Below are positions 7,594 through 16,208 of a DNA stretch of 39,469 nt, piece after piece; position 1 is the stretch's first letter; every line of letters starts with the position of its first letter. Both the position numbers and the translations under genes were made by a program. This stretch comes from Gammaproteobacteria bacterium. GTDB lineage: Bacteria > Pseudomonadota > Gammaproteobacteria > Ga0077554 > Ga007554. The stretch lies in the NCBI GenBank assembly GCA_020053945.1, contig JAGVME010000121.1, positions 1-39,469 of the forward strand. The letters run 5' to 3'. The notes beneath the pieces are model-generated. The model was not told where the DNA came from. It ran no database searches and saw nothing but the letters and a program-made list of their open reading frames with translations.

Positions 7594-10464
7594 TTATCCC
7601 ACCCGCCCTTCAGCGCGCCGTGGCTTTGTATGATGCCCGCTCTTCTCCAGAACCGGCCGCAAAAACCGCCCGGTATGCGAATCAGAATAAGCGGCGACAT
7701 CTTCAGGCGTACCCACTACCAGAACTTCACCGCCCTTGTCGCCACCTTCTGGCCCCATATCAATGACCCAGTCGGCGGTCTTGATGACATCGAGATTATG
7801 TTCGATGACAACAATAGTATTACCGTGGTCGCGCAATTGATGCAACACCACCAGCAGTTGTTTGATGTCGTGAAAATGCAGGCCCGTGGTGGGCTCGTCA
7901 AGAATATACAGGGTGGTGCCGGACTCGCGTTTGGAAAGCTCGCGTGACAGTTTGACGCGCTGCGCTTCGCCGCCAGACAGCGTGGTGGCATTTTGCCCGA
8001 GACGCACATACGATAAGCCGACATCCATCAAGGTTTGCAATTTGCGCGCGATCACCGGTACGGCCTTGAAAAACGCCAGTGCGTCTTCAATGGTCATGTC
8101 CAGCACTTCGTGGATATTTTTACCCTTGTAGCGCACCTCCAAAGTTTCGCGGTTGTAACGCTTGCCCTTACAGATGTCACACGGCACATAAATATCCGGT
8201 AAAAAATGCATTTCGACTTTCAGCACGCCATCGCCCTGGCACGCTTCGCAACGCCCGCCCTTGACGTTAAAGCTGAAACGGCCGGGGTTATAACCCCGCG
8301 TGCGCGCCTCTTGCGTGCCGGAAAATAATTCGCGGATCGGCGTGAACAAACCAGTGTAGGTAGCCGGGTTAGAACGCGGCGTACGGCCGATTGGGCTTTG
8401 GTCGATGTTCACTACTTTTTCAAATTGCTCCAGGCCAATGATTTCGGCACACGGTGCAGGCTCATCACTGCTACCGTACAGGGTACGCGCGGCCTGGCGA
8501 TACAGCGTGTCGTTAATCAAGGTGGATTTACCGGAACCTGACACGCCCGTCACGCAGGTCATGAGTCCCACGGGAATATCGACATTCACGTTTTTCAAGT
8601 TGTGGCCGCTGGCGCCACGCAAACGCAACTGGCGCGCCGGGTTGACGGGTACGCGCACCACAGGCACGTCGATTTCACGATAACCTGCCAAATATTGCCC
8701 GGTGAGCGATGCGGGATTAGAGATAATTTCCTGCGGCGTACCCTGCGCGACAATGTGGCCGCCATGCACGCCCGCGCCGGGGCCGATGTCCACCACATAA
8801 TCGGCGAGGCGAATCGCATCTTCGTCGTGCTCGACGATGATCACGGTGTTACCGAGGTCACGCAGATACAACAAGGTTTTGAGCAGGCGTTCGTTGTCAC
8901 GCTGATGCAGGCCTATCGACGGTTCGTCGAGCACATACATGACGCCCACCAGCCCTGCGCCGATTTGGCTGGCGAGCCGGATACGTTGCGCTTCACCGCC
9001 AGACAAAGTGTCGGCGCTACGCTCCAGCGTTAAATAATCCAGCCCGACATTAATCAGGAAATCCAGCCGCTGACCCACCTCTTTGACGATCTTAGCAGCG
9101 ATTTCACCGCGCCAGCCGGGCAACACCAGATCAGTGAAAAATTCATACGCCCGACCCACTGGCATCTTCACCGTCTCGGGTAAAGTTTTTCCGGCCACAA
9201 ACACATGCCGCGCCTCGCGGCGCAAACGCGTACCTTTGCAATCGGGGCAATGCTGGGTACTTAAATATTTAGCCAGTTCTTCACGCACCGCGCCCGATTC
9301 GGTTTCGCGGTAACGGCGCTGCATATTGTTGATGACACCTTCAAACGCATGGCGACGCTTGGCCGCTACACCACGCTCATTAAGATAGGAAAACTCAATC
9401 TCTTCTTCGCCGCTGCCAAACAGCACCAGATCCTGCAACTTTTTCGGCAACTCTTGAAATGGCGTATCAATATCAAATTGATAATGCCCAGCAAGCGCGT
9501 TGATCATCTGAAAATAATAGGCATTTCTACGATCCCAGCCGCGCACTGCGCCACCGGCCAGGCTTAATTCAGGGTGAGATACCACCCGCGCCGGATCGAA
9601 AAATTGTTTGACGCCCAAACCATCGCAGGTCTGACACGCCCCGGCGGGGTTATTGAATGAAAACATGCGTGGCTCAAGCTCAGTGATGCTGTACCCGCAT
9701 TGGGGGCAGGCAAACTTGGCGGAAAACACCACATCGGGCGAGCCTTCGTCATCCATAAATGCCACCCGTGCCAGCCCGTCGGACAGGCGCAACGCGGTTT
9801 CAAACGATTCTGCCAGACGCTGTTGCACATCAGGCCGCACCTTGAAGCGGTCAATCACCACTTCAATGGTGTGTTTCTTACGTAGATCGAGCTTGGGCGC
9901 CTGATCCAGCTCCACCACCGCACCGTTGATACGCGCCCGCACATAACCCTGCGCACGCAGCTCCTCCAGCACCTCCACATGCTCGCCCTTGCGCCCGTCC
10001 ACCACCGGCGCCAGCAGCATCAGGCGCGTTTCCGGGGACATGGCCAGCACATGGTCAACCATCTGGCTGACCGTCTGGGCGTCCAGCACCACGTCATGAT
10101 CCGGGCAACGCGGCTCGCCCGCACGCGCAAACAGCAGGCGCAGATAGTCATAAATTTCCGTCACGGTGCCGACTGTGGAGCGCGGATTGTGCGACGTTGA
10201 CTTCTGTTCGATGGAAATCGCCGGAGATAAGCCCTCAATGTGATCAACGTCGGGCTTTTCCATCACCGACAAAAACTGCCGCGCATAGCTCGACAGCGAC
10301 TCCACGTAGCGCCGCTGGCCTTCCGCATAAATGGTATCAAAGGCCAGCGAAGACTTACCGGAACCTGACAGGCCGGTAATCACAATCAATTTGCCACGCG
10401 GCAAATCAACATCAATGTTTTTCAGATTGTGGGTGCGGGCGCCGCGAATGCGGATCATATCCAT
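7594..10464 (-). CDS. uvrA: Excinuclease ABC subunit A
   Basis: A 956-residue DNA-damage sensor of nucleotide excision repair, which loads UvrB onto lesions. It has two ABC ATPase modules: Walker [15 protein letters not shown] near residue 32 and [14 protein letters not shown] in the second half. Both ABC signatures are present ([16 protein letters not shown] and [15 protein letters not shown]), as are Walker B segments [10 protein letters not shown] and [10 protein letters not shown]. The zinc modules are visible: [24 protein letters not shown] and CEACQGDG...CDICKGKRY. Length is slightly above the ~940 of E. coli. An AGGAA site lies before the ATG. It is divergent from the transporter gene; I found no clear LexA box in the 89-base gap. 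Confidence 0.97.
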   Translation of the reverse strand: MDMIRIRGARTHNLKNIDVDLPRGKLIVITGLSGSGKSSLAFDTIYAEGQRRYVESLSSYARQFLSVMEKPDVDHIEGLSPAISIEQKSTSHNPRSTVGTVTEIYDYLRLLFARAGEPRCPDHDVVLDAQTVSQMVDHVLAMSPETRLMLLAPVVDGRKGEHVEVLEELRAQGYVRARINGAVVELDQAPKLDLRKKHTIEVVIDRFKVRPDVQQRLAESFETALRLSDGLARVAFMDDEGSPDVVFSAKFACPQCGYSITELEPRMFSFNNPAGACQTCDGLGVKQFFDPARVVSHPELSLAGGAVRGWDRRNAYYFQMINALAGHYQFDIDTPFQELPKKLQDLVLFGSGEEEIEFSYLNERGVAAKRRHAFEGVINNMQRRYRETESGAVREELAKYLSTQHCPDCKGTRLRREARHVFVAGKTLPETVKMPVGRAYEFFTDLVLPGWRGEIAAKIVKEVGQRLDFLINVGLDYLTLERSADTLSGGEAQRIRLASQIGAGLVGVMYVLDEPSIGLHQRDNERLLKTLLYLRDLGNTVIIVEHDEDAIRLADYVVDIGPGAGVHGGHIVAQGTPQEIISNPASLTGQYLAGYREIDVPVVRVPVNPARQLRLRGASGHNLKNVNVDIPVGLMTCVTGVSGSGKSTLINDTLYRQAARTLYGSSDEPAPCAEIIGLEQFEKVVNIDQSPIGRTPRSNPATYTGLFTPIRELFSGTQEARTRGYNPGRFSFNVKGGRCEACQGDGVLKVEMHFLPDIYVPCDICKGKRYNRETLEVRYKGKNIHEVLDMTIEDALAFFKAVPVIARKLQTLMDVGLSYVRLGQNATTLSGGEAQRVKLSRELSKRESGTTLYILDEPTTGLHFHDIKQLLVVLHQLRDHGNTIVVIEHNLDVIKTADWVIDMGPEGGDKGGEVLVVGTPEDVAAYSDSHTGRFLRPVLEKSGHHTKPRRAEGRVG

Positions 10465-10553
10465 GCTGATTTCCTAGGGCTTAAGTAACCTGCTAATATA
10501 CGCCTTTTGAGCGTCTTTAGCCAAATTCCAGACCCCCATACTCAGGATATACC

Positions 10554-11966
10554 GTGCGCAAGCCAGCCAATTCCTCCACCCCACAATCCAGCATGAATTC
10601 AGGCGAACGCACCGCCGCACTCTCACTTTCCAGCATTTACGCACTGCGCATGATGGGACTGTTCATGATTTTGCCGGTATTTTCGCTCTACGCCCACGAT
10701 CATCTAGCAGGCGCTACGCCCCTGCTGATCGGACTGGCGATCGGCATTTACGGGTTAGCCAATGCGGTATTCCAGATTCCCTTTGGCATGCTGTCTGACC
10801 GCTTTGGCCGCAAACCGATCATTGTCTTTGGCCTGCTGCTGTTTGCCATCGGCAGCGTGGTAGCGGCGCTCTCGGACACCATCACTGGTGTGATTATCGG
10901 CCGCGCCATCCAGGGCAGTGGCGCGATTGCCGCCGCCGTGATGGCGCTGGCCGCCGACCTGACCCGCGAGGAACATCGCCTGAAAATCATGGCCATGATC
11001 GGCATGACCATCGGCCTGTCGTTCTCCAGCTCGCTGGTGCTGGGGCCACTGTTGAATGACTGGATTGGCGTGCCCGGCATCTTCTGGCTTACCGCCGTGC
11101 TGGCGCTGGCAGGCATTGGCGTGCTGCATTTGTGGGTACCACAGCCCGTCGCCAGCACCTTCCACCGTGACGCCGAGGCCGTGCCTGCACAGTTCACCGA
11201 TATCCTCAAAGACACCCAGTTGCTACGCCTTAACTTCGGCATTTTTGCCTTACACCTGATTCTCACCGCCAGCTTCGTGGTGGTGCCCCTGGCGCTGCGT
11301 GACCATGCCGGCCTGGCGGGCAACCAGCATTGGATAGTGTATCTGGGCGTACAATTACTCTCGATGGCGATAATGGTTCCCTTCATTATCTATGCAGAAA
11401 AATACCGCCACATGAAACAAGTGTTCTTTGGCTGCGTGGTCGCCGTTGCCCTGGCACAGGCCGGACTCGGTTTTGCGCACACCTCAGTCATTGGCATTTC
11501 ATTGTTATTACTGCTATTTTTTATCGCCTTTAATGTGTTGGAGGCCACCTTGCCCTCGCTGATCGCCAAAACCGCACCCTCCGAAAAAAAGGGCACGGCG
11601 ATGGGCGTTTACACTACCACCCAATTCCTCGGCGCTTTCACCGGTGGCATCATGGGTGGCTGGCTGTATGGCGCCGTGGACGTAACCGCCGTGTTTGCGA
11701 TGTGCGCCGGGGTAGCCACCGTGTGGGCAGTGATCGCCGCCAGCATGCGCGAGCCGCGCTACCTGAGCAACCACCTGCTCAAAGTCAGCCAGGCCGATGC
11801 CCCGCTTAGCCCAGAACAAGCCCAGGCACTCGCCCAGCGCCTGCGCCAGGTGCGCGGCGTCGCCGAAGCCACCGTGATTGCGGAAGACGGCATCGCCTAC
11901 CTCAAGGTGGATACCCAAACCCTGGATAATGACGCGCTGGGTGAATTTTCAGTGGCAAAGGCGTAA
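10554..11966 (+). CDS. MFS transporter, YajR-like, with C-terminal soluble domain
   Basis: A 470-residue major facilitator protein with 12 predicted membrane helices. The MFS motif A-like loop GMLSDRFGRKPIIVFG is near residue 78. After the last helix a soluble tail (~residues 400-470, ALAQRLRQVRGVAEATVIAEDGIAYLKVD) looks like the ferredoxin-fold YAM domain described for E. coli YajR. The GTG at 10554 is preferred over the ATG at 10593 because AGGATATACC precedes it. Substrate unknown. A transporter between uvrA and ssb is a common arrangement in Gammaproteobacteria. Confidence 0.85.
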   Translation: MRKPANSSTPQSSMNSGERTAALSLSSIYALRMMGLFMILPVFSLYAHDHLAGATPLLIGLAIGIYGLANAVFQIPFGMLSDRFGRKPIIVFGLLLFAIGSVVAALSDTITGVIIGRAIQGSGAIAAAVMALAADLTREEHRLKIMAMIGMTIGLSFSSSLVLGPLLNDWIGVPGIFWLTAVLALAGIGVLHLWVPQPVASTFHRDAEAVPAQFTDILKDTQLLRLNFGIFALHLILTASFVVVPLALRDHAGLAGNQHWIVYLGVQLLSMAIMVPFIIYAEKYRHMKQVFFGCVVAVALAQAGLGFAHTSVIGISLLLLLFFIAFNVLEATLPSLIAKTAPSEKKGTAMGVYTTTQFLGAFTGGIMGGWLYGAVDVTAVFAMCAGVATVWAVIAASMREPRYLSNHLLKVSQADAPLSPEQAQALAQRLRQVRGVAEATVIAEDGIAYLKVDTQTLDNDALGEFSVAKA

Positions 11967-11986
11967 GATAATTATCAGACTAAACT

Positions 11987-12030
11987 CCCCCTCTCCCACC
12001 CTCGTGGGAGAGGGCTAGGGGAGAGGGCAA
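11987..12030. repeat. Intergenic palindromic repeat, CCCTCTCCC family
   Basis: The 11-bp stem CCCTCTCCCAC / GTGGGAGAGGG (11989-11999 and 12004-12014) has a 4-base loop, followed by CTAGGGGAGAGGG. It is related to the repeats at 6891 and 28177. It lies between the transporter stop and ssb and may terminate transporter transcription. Confidence 0.7.
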
Positions 12031-12070
12031 CCTCTATGACCAGATCAACACTTAAATACAGAGGTCCATT

Positions 12071-12553
12071 ATGGCAAGAGGCGTTAACAAAGTTATTCTC
12101 ATCGGCAATCTCGGCAAAGACCCCGAGGTGCGTTACATGCCCAGCGGTGGCGCGGTCGCCAACATCACTGTCGCCACCACTGACTCGTGGAAAGACAAGC
12201 AAACCGGCGAAAAGAAAGAAACCACCGAATGGCATAGCGTGGTGTTCTTTAATCGCCTTGCGGAAATTGCCGGCGAGTACTTGAAGAAAGGCTCCAAAGT
12301 CTATATTGAAGGCTCGCTGAAAACTGAAAAGTATCAGGACAAAGCCACCGGCGCGGACCGCTACAGCACCAAGATCATCGCCAATGAAATGCAAATGCTC
12401 GACGGCAAAGGGGGTAGCGCGGATTACTCAGCCGCACAAGGAAGCTCAGCAGCACCCAGCGGCGGCTCCCAGCAACGCTCCAGCGAAAACCGGAGCAGCC
12501 CGGCAGCGCAGGACAATAAGTTTGAGGACTTTGACGACGACATTCCGTTTTAA
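12071..12553 (+). CDS. ssb: Single-stranded DNA-binding protein
   Basis: A 160-residue SSB that coats single-stranded DNA in replication, repair and recombination. The OB fold spans residues 1-~113 ([46 protein letters not shown]). A Gly/Ser/Ala-rich linker and the acidic tip [10 protein letters not shown], which binds partner proteins, follow. The length is normal. A strong terminator lies 16 bases after the stop. The last bases of this gene are repeated at 18692, on the far side of the island. Confidence 0.97.
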   Translation: MARGVNKVILIGNLGKDPEVRYMPSGGAVANITVATTDSWKDKQTGEKKETTEWHSVVFFNRLAEIAGEYLKKGSKVYIEGSLKTEKYQDKATGADRYSTKIIANEMQMLDGKGGSADYSAAQGSSAAPSGGSQQRSSENRSSPAAQDNKFEDFDDDIPF

Positions 12554-12568
12554 TTACCACCATCCTAT

Positions 12569-12604
12569 GAACCCTAAAAACGGCAGTCACCGTTTTTAGG
12601 GTTC
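12569..12604. terminator. Bidirectional terminator after ssb
   Basis: A perfect 15-bp stem (GAACCCTAAAAACGG / CCGTTTTTAGGGTTC) with a 6-base loop lies between ssb and a convergent EAL fragment. A/T-rich stem ends give T-runs on both strands. It is duplicated, with a GU-type change at the base, at 18720-18753. Confidence 0.85.
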
Positions 12605-12823
12605 TATCAGCTTCGGTAACTTCTCGGCCACATCCACTCACTGCGGGCAAGGGTCTCGCGAAATAATAACCTTGGCATTCGTCGCAGCCATGCCGCCTGA
12701 GAAAAGCAAACTGTTCTGCTGTCTCAACACCTTCTGCCACCACCTTCACGTCAAGACTGTGCGCCATAGCGATAATGGCCACTACGATGGCAGCATCATC
12801 CGGGGCCGTAGCCACATCAGGCA
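12596..12823 (-). pseudogene. 3' fragment of an EAL-domain gene
   Basis: The minus strand reads PDDAAIVVAIIAMAHSLDVK and onward to GCDECQGYYFARPLP. This is the last ~70 residues of an EAL phosphodiesterase domain, nearly the same as the C-terminus of the intact gene at 18746. Relative to that gene there are four extra bases near 12637, which throw the end out of frame. The 5' side stops abruptly near 12823, where similarity ends. It is a remnant, not a gene. Confidence 0.85.
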
Positions 12824-12944
12824 GTACTACTAAATATAGGTCGGAGTATTTACCGAACGTTTCAGATGTCTCCGCAAGTTAGGTGCAAGTGGGTCTCAGA
12901 AGAGTTAGGTGCCGCGTAGGTTTCTCGGGAAACATGGATAAAGA
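12824..12944. other. Left junction of the island
   Basis: A 121-base non-coding stretch between the EAL fragment and the first island gene. It holds a 10-bp direct repeat, AGTTAGGTGC, at 12877-12886 and 12903-12912. No recognisable transposase remnant is seen. Confidence 0.45.
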
Positions 12945-13820
12945 TTACCCAAAGGCTGCGAAATACTCCTGGATATCCCGACAAGCACGGTGATCATTTA
13001 CTGACTTTTTTGTGAATATATCACCTGACAGGAGATCGATCATCTGGGGCATGAAATCAGGATGCCTGGACAATGCATGCAACGTATCCTTTAGCCGTTC
13101 TCCAGTTAGGTGAAGAACCGCTGTACGGATTGCATTATAGGTAAAACTCGCATACGGTACTTCGAAGGGTTGGCAAGTTCTGAACCAATGCTCGATACGA
13201 GATGCTGGCACGCCCAAGAGTCGTGTACCCAGTCGCCATGCACGAAGGCTAAATTCGACATCCTCAAAACCGTAATGTCTCATTGTATCGAAGCCGCCAA
13301 TGTTTTCAAATAGTTCACGTGACAACGCCATACATCCACCCGGAATAATCCCAATTTCTGTCGGATACTTATTTTGAACTGGGTTCCATTCATATCGTAA
13401 CTCTCGACCAACAAGCCTTGCGCCACAACCGATGTAGTCGGGTTCATTTCTGTCTCGGACAGCGGGTCCGACGATATTTTGTTGGCCCGTTTCGATAACA
13501 TCCACAAGGCTTGCAAGCCATCCGGAATGCACAAGGCAATGAGCGTCAAGGAATACCAGGAAAGGCTGTTTAGCGATCGATGCGCCGACATTACGTGCCC
13601 CGGAAATGCCGAGTCGTTTCTGTGTCACTAGCACGATGTTCATAGGTGATGTATTAACATTATTCGGTAATTCGTCGCAACACCCATCTATACTTCCGTC
13701 GTCGACTACTACAATTTCTTGTGGTAAATCAGTTGTCGCGCCTATTGAATTAATGGTTTCCGCTAACGATTTTCCCTCGTTGAGCGCAGAAATTACAATT
13801 GTTACTGGAAGACGGTTCAC
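12945..13820 (-). CDS. Family 2 glycosyltransferase resembling polypeptide GalNAc-transferases
   Basis: A 291-residue GT-A fold enzyme without a signal peptide or membrane helix. Residues 1-~100 carry the nucleotide-sugar fold: TIVISALNEGKSLAETINS, then EIVVVDDGSIDG, then GISGARNVGA. The metal site reads FLDAHC (D92, H94), the DxH form typical of polypeptide GalNAc-transferases rather than the usual DxD. Further on, GGFDTMRHYGFEDVEFSLRAWRLG (~175-198) parallels the WGGEN-E-S-R-W block of those enzymes. The GTG start overlaps the previous gene by four bases (GTGA), so translation is probably coupled. It is the last gene of the island operon. Donor and acceptor are unknown; a protein or peptide acceptor is inferred from motif style only. 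Confidence 0.75.
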   Translation of the reverse strand: MNRLPVTIVISALNEGKSLAETINSIGATTDLPQEIVVVDDGSIDGCCDELPNNVNTSPMNIVLVTQKRLGISGARNVGASIAKQPFLVFLDAHCLVHSGWLASLVDVIETGQQNIVGPAVRDRNEPDYIGCGARLVGRELRYEWNPVQNKYPTEIGIIPGGCMALSRELFENIGGFDTMRHYGFEDVEFSLRAWRLGTRLLGVPASRIEHWFRTCQPFEVPYASFTYNAIRTAVLHLTGERLKDTLHALSRHPDFMPQMIDLLSGDIFTKKSVNDHRACRDIQEYFAAFG

Positions 13821-14569
13821 CGGAGATCGGCCGGCAATAAATGAGCAATGTCGGATGGGCTACAGCCCCGCCCCCAGAATTGAACGCACGGCCAGTTCAC
13901 CAGAGATTCGGTTCCGCTTTCGATCCATGTAAAACAATATTTCATGTATTGAAATGCGTATGCGCCTAATATACTAAACTCAGAAAATTGATCCGGCCGT
14001 TGAGCAAGAATTAAATCACTCATTTTTAGACCATGACGAATCATGACGAACTGCCGTAGTGCCACGTAAATGCCTCGCGGATATACGGCTGGTAAAGTGA
14101 CCATAAATTCCTTATCGGTATCTATTCCCAAAACATTGGGTATCGAATTTCTCCAGCCATCGATAATTGGTCGTATACTCCTGTTTCGATAGATATGAAT
14201 AGGTTTTTCTTCACGGAACAGATCTTCCCATACGAGAGTGTGCCGAACGAATACACAGTCTGAGTCCAAATGAATAAGGTAGTCTGCGTCGGAGATCTCA
14301 TCAGCGTAAAGCTTGCTTATCTGTTGGCCTAAGTAATCATCAATGTAGTCTTCGCAGATCACTAGTCGTAAGGGCAGTCCATTGGGTACCAGCGATTCTT
14401 TCCATCGATCAGCGCTTGATTCTGGAATGATTAGTAGTACTTGTCTGTATCCTCGCAAGAAAGCGTGAATAGACGCTAACGCTAACCGCAGCCAATTAAA
14501 GTCGCGAAAGTAGCTACGAATAACTACATCAATGCATGGTATCATCCAACGTGTGTCATTCAGCACCAC
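13817..14569 (-). CDS. Probable DUF6492-type glycosyltransferase-like protein
   Basis: A 250-residue protein with a DxD motif (LIHLDSDCVFVR, D102 and D104). It follows an N-terminal DVVIRSYFRDFNWLRLALASI segment and a DYIDDYLGQQISKLYADEI segment, a pattern I associate with the DUF6492 glycosyltransferase-like family. It has no membrane segments. It starts with GTG at 14569, inside the end of the preceding gene (14-base overlap), with AGAGGTG as the likely ribosome binding site. It ends in a 4-base overlap with the GalNAc-transferase-like gene. Codon use looks less GC-rich than that of flanking core genes. Substrate unknown. Confidence 0.65.
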   Translation of the reverse strand: MVLNDTRWMIPCIDVVIRSYFRDFNWLRLALASIHAFLRGYRQVLLIIPESSADRWKESLVPNGLPLRLVICEDYIDDYLGQQISKLYADEISDADYLIHLDSDCVFVRHTLVWEDLFREEKPIHIYRNRSIRPIIDGWRNSIPNVLGIDTDKEFMVTLPAVYPRGIYVALRQFVMIRHGLKMSDLILAQRPDQFSEFSILGAYAFQYMKYCFTWIESGTESLVNWPCVQFWGRGCSPSDIAHLLPADLR

Positions 14570-15326
14570 CTCTAAAATCTACCCCACGGATCTTTGGCCC
14601 CGGTGTTCCTCCAATGCCTCCCGGTGGCAGTGTCGCTACCCAATCAATTAATCCCGGTAATAGAAAAACCTCATCAATTCGATCTTTCCAAAAATTCTGG
14701 ATTGCAGCTGACAGTCCCCAGTGGTAAAGGGATAGTTGCGATATTTGGCTTGGTTCAATCGACAAAGATAGCAGGTCACCAATACGCCGTTCTGCCAATC
14801 CAAGCCGTTTTAGACCTTCCACTGGATGTGCAGCGAAGTGCACAAAGTTAGCCCTTTCGGTAATGACGTGCTCGCCAGAGGGTTCAAAACCCGCTTGTGT
14901 CAGAATATGTGCCAATAGTGCTGAATCGGCACGGGCAAGATATATCATTGATTGCACGGATTCTTTATTCATCGTTTCAAACAGCTTTTTTGTTAAGACG
15001 GCCACGAGCCCGACATTGGTGACGTTCTGTGGACTTGCGAGAACAGGGGTGAGAAAAGCACGGTTACCTTCGCCAATAACAGCGATGGCAAGCCCTTCAA
15101 TCACTTGCGCTCCTACTCCGCGAGGCGGCCAAGGTCTGTCGGATACTGCCGCGACGAAAATGGTTCTTGCCGAGCATGTCAGCGGTTCTATGATTTCGCG
15201 CATTACGTGAGGGGCGCCAATTTCGCGAAAGAATTTTGCCACCACCGCTTTCATGTCCGTCGAAAACTCAGTGATGATTTCAAACCGTATGAACTCATTT
15301 CTTGACGAGCAGTTATCTATATGCAT
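14556..15326 (-). CDS. Acetyltransferase-like (GNAT-like) protein with Pro/Gly tail
   Basis: A 256-residue protein I cannot assign firmly. Residues ~55-165 look like a GNAT fold: strand-helix NVGLVAVLTKKLFETMN, then MIYLARADSALLAHILTQAGFEPSGEHV, resembling the late GNAT motif where an (F/Y)-x-P-x-G-E segment follows a helix. The end (231-256) is different in kind: ATLPPGGIGGTPGPKIRGVD then FRGGAE, a flexible Pro/Gly tail. The ATG at 15326 has a strong AGAGGAAA site. It sits between a prolyl-hydroxylase-like gene and two glycosyltransferase genes and overlaps the next gene. The tail could therefore be the substrate of its neighbours (inference). Confidence 0.55.
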   Translation of the reverse strand: MHIDNCSSRNEFIRFEIITEFSTDMKAVVAKFFREIGAPHVMREIIEPLTCSARTIFVAAVSDRPWPPRGVGAQVIEGLAIAVIGEGNRAFLTPVLASPQNVTNVGLVAVLTKKLFETMNKESVQSMIYLARADSALLAHILTQAGFEPSGEHVITERANFVHFAAHPVEGLKRLGLAERRIGDLLSLSIEPSQISQLSLYHWGLSAAIQNFWKDRIDEVFLLPGLIDWVATLPPGGIGGTPGPKIRGVDFRGGAE

Positions 15327-15349
15327 GTTATTTTTCCTCTAGGTTACTA

Positions 15350-15973
15350 TCATTGTTTCAAAAACCAGCACAGAATCGCATAGCGAACACCTTCGTGAAT
15401 CGTGAGGACCTCATGTAAACATTTAGATTTGAAGGCAACTAAAGTGCCTACTTGTGGTATCACGATCTGCCGCCCACTCAAGCCAGGACATGACGGGTCA
15501 TAAACGGCAAGAGCACCCCCATCGAACGAGGGAGTTTCAGTAGTCGCCTCACGCCCATTGAGATAGAGGACAATTGTTAGCACCCGGTCAGTCACACATT
15601 GTGGGTCACTCATGTGGGTCGCTATGTCTTGATGAAGTCGAAAAAAAGCTCCGCGCCGGTAGCTCACAAAATAAGGACCGTTGGTAACACAAAACGGTAA
15701 ATTAAAGCATTCGAGAAGATCCTCTTGCAGATGCAATATGTGCCCGAGGACGTAATCAAACATTGCTTGTGGCACTTGATGGACACTACAAATCCGGGTA
15801 TCAAGATCTAAAGTTTCAATCCCATTTCTAAGGATCAAACCGTCTGTGTGTATTGATGTCTGCATGCATGCAATGATTCGCCCACATGCCTCTGGCGTGA
15901 GCACACTGTCCCTCCGCTGGAGAGTCGGTATCGAGTACTCGATCGTAGAAGGTTGGTCAAAAAACAGATTCAC
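15350..15973 (-). CDS. 2-oxoglutarate/Fe(II) dioxygenase, prolyl-4-hydroxylase-like
   Basis: A 207-residue double-stranded beta-helix dioxygenase. The iron ligands are visible: H114 and D116 in FRLHQDIATH, and H187 in KCLHEVLTIHEG. R197 in GVRYAILCWF is the 2-oxoglutarate anchor. The ...DRVLTIVLYLNG... and FDGGALAVYD strands are typical of the P4H class, which hydroxylates prolines in proteins or peptides using oxygen and 2-oxoglutarate. The GTG at 15973 is preceded by GAGG, with an in-frame stop just upstream, so the start is well fixed. It is the first gene of a four-gene, tightly spaced minus-strand operon. Confidence 0.85.
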   Translation of the reverse strand: MNLFFDQPSTIEYSIPTLQRRDSVLTPEACGRIIACMQTSIHTDGLILRNGIETLDLDTRICSVHQVPQAMFDYVLGHILHLQEDLLECFNLPFCVTNGPYFVSYRRGAFFRLHQDIATHMSDPQCVTDRVLTIVLYLNGREATTETPSFDGGALAVYDPSCPGLSGRQIVIPQVGTLVAFKSKCLHEVLTIHEGVRYAILCWFLKQ

Positions 15974-16208
15974 AATGCCTCACCCCGATAATCTGACGTA
16001 CGCTGAAGTTTTGGATTGGGTGCTCCGTAGCACAAACCCTGGTATTCAGCATTGCGGTACAGGAAGAATTACATGCGATAACCTTTTCTCCTTACTACTC
16101 ATAACTCATAAGATGAAGGTGAATCGCAGTGCCCTCTTTAATATTATTTCTTATGTCATTCACATCCCGTTTGTGAGAGGAGATTTAAATACCTGCAACG
16201 GTAGTCGA

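Larger units (their letters stand above)
12545..12823. repeat. Direct repeat, copy A, flanking the island
   Basis: It begins with the last nine bases of ssb, then the terminator, then a 3' fragment of an EAL-domain gene. It matches 18692-18970 in the same orientation. Bases 12572-12636 are identical to 18722-18786 (65 of 65); the coding part beyond is clearly diverged, though the protein is still similar. The two copies bracket about 5.9 kb of genes absent from the expected ssb/EAL neighbourhood. Confidence 0.8.

Noticed and set aside
10465-10553. A LexA-controlled promoter between uvrA and the transporter
   Set aside because: No CTG-N10-CAG type box could be found in the gap.
12375-12815. 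A 146-codon minus-strand open frame that could be read as an EAL protein
   Set aside because: Only the EAL fragment is real. The rest is antisense to ssb after a frameshift, so it is listed as a pseudogene.
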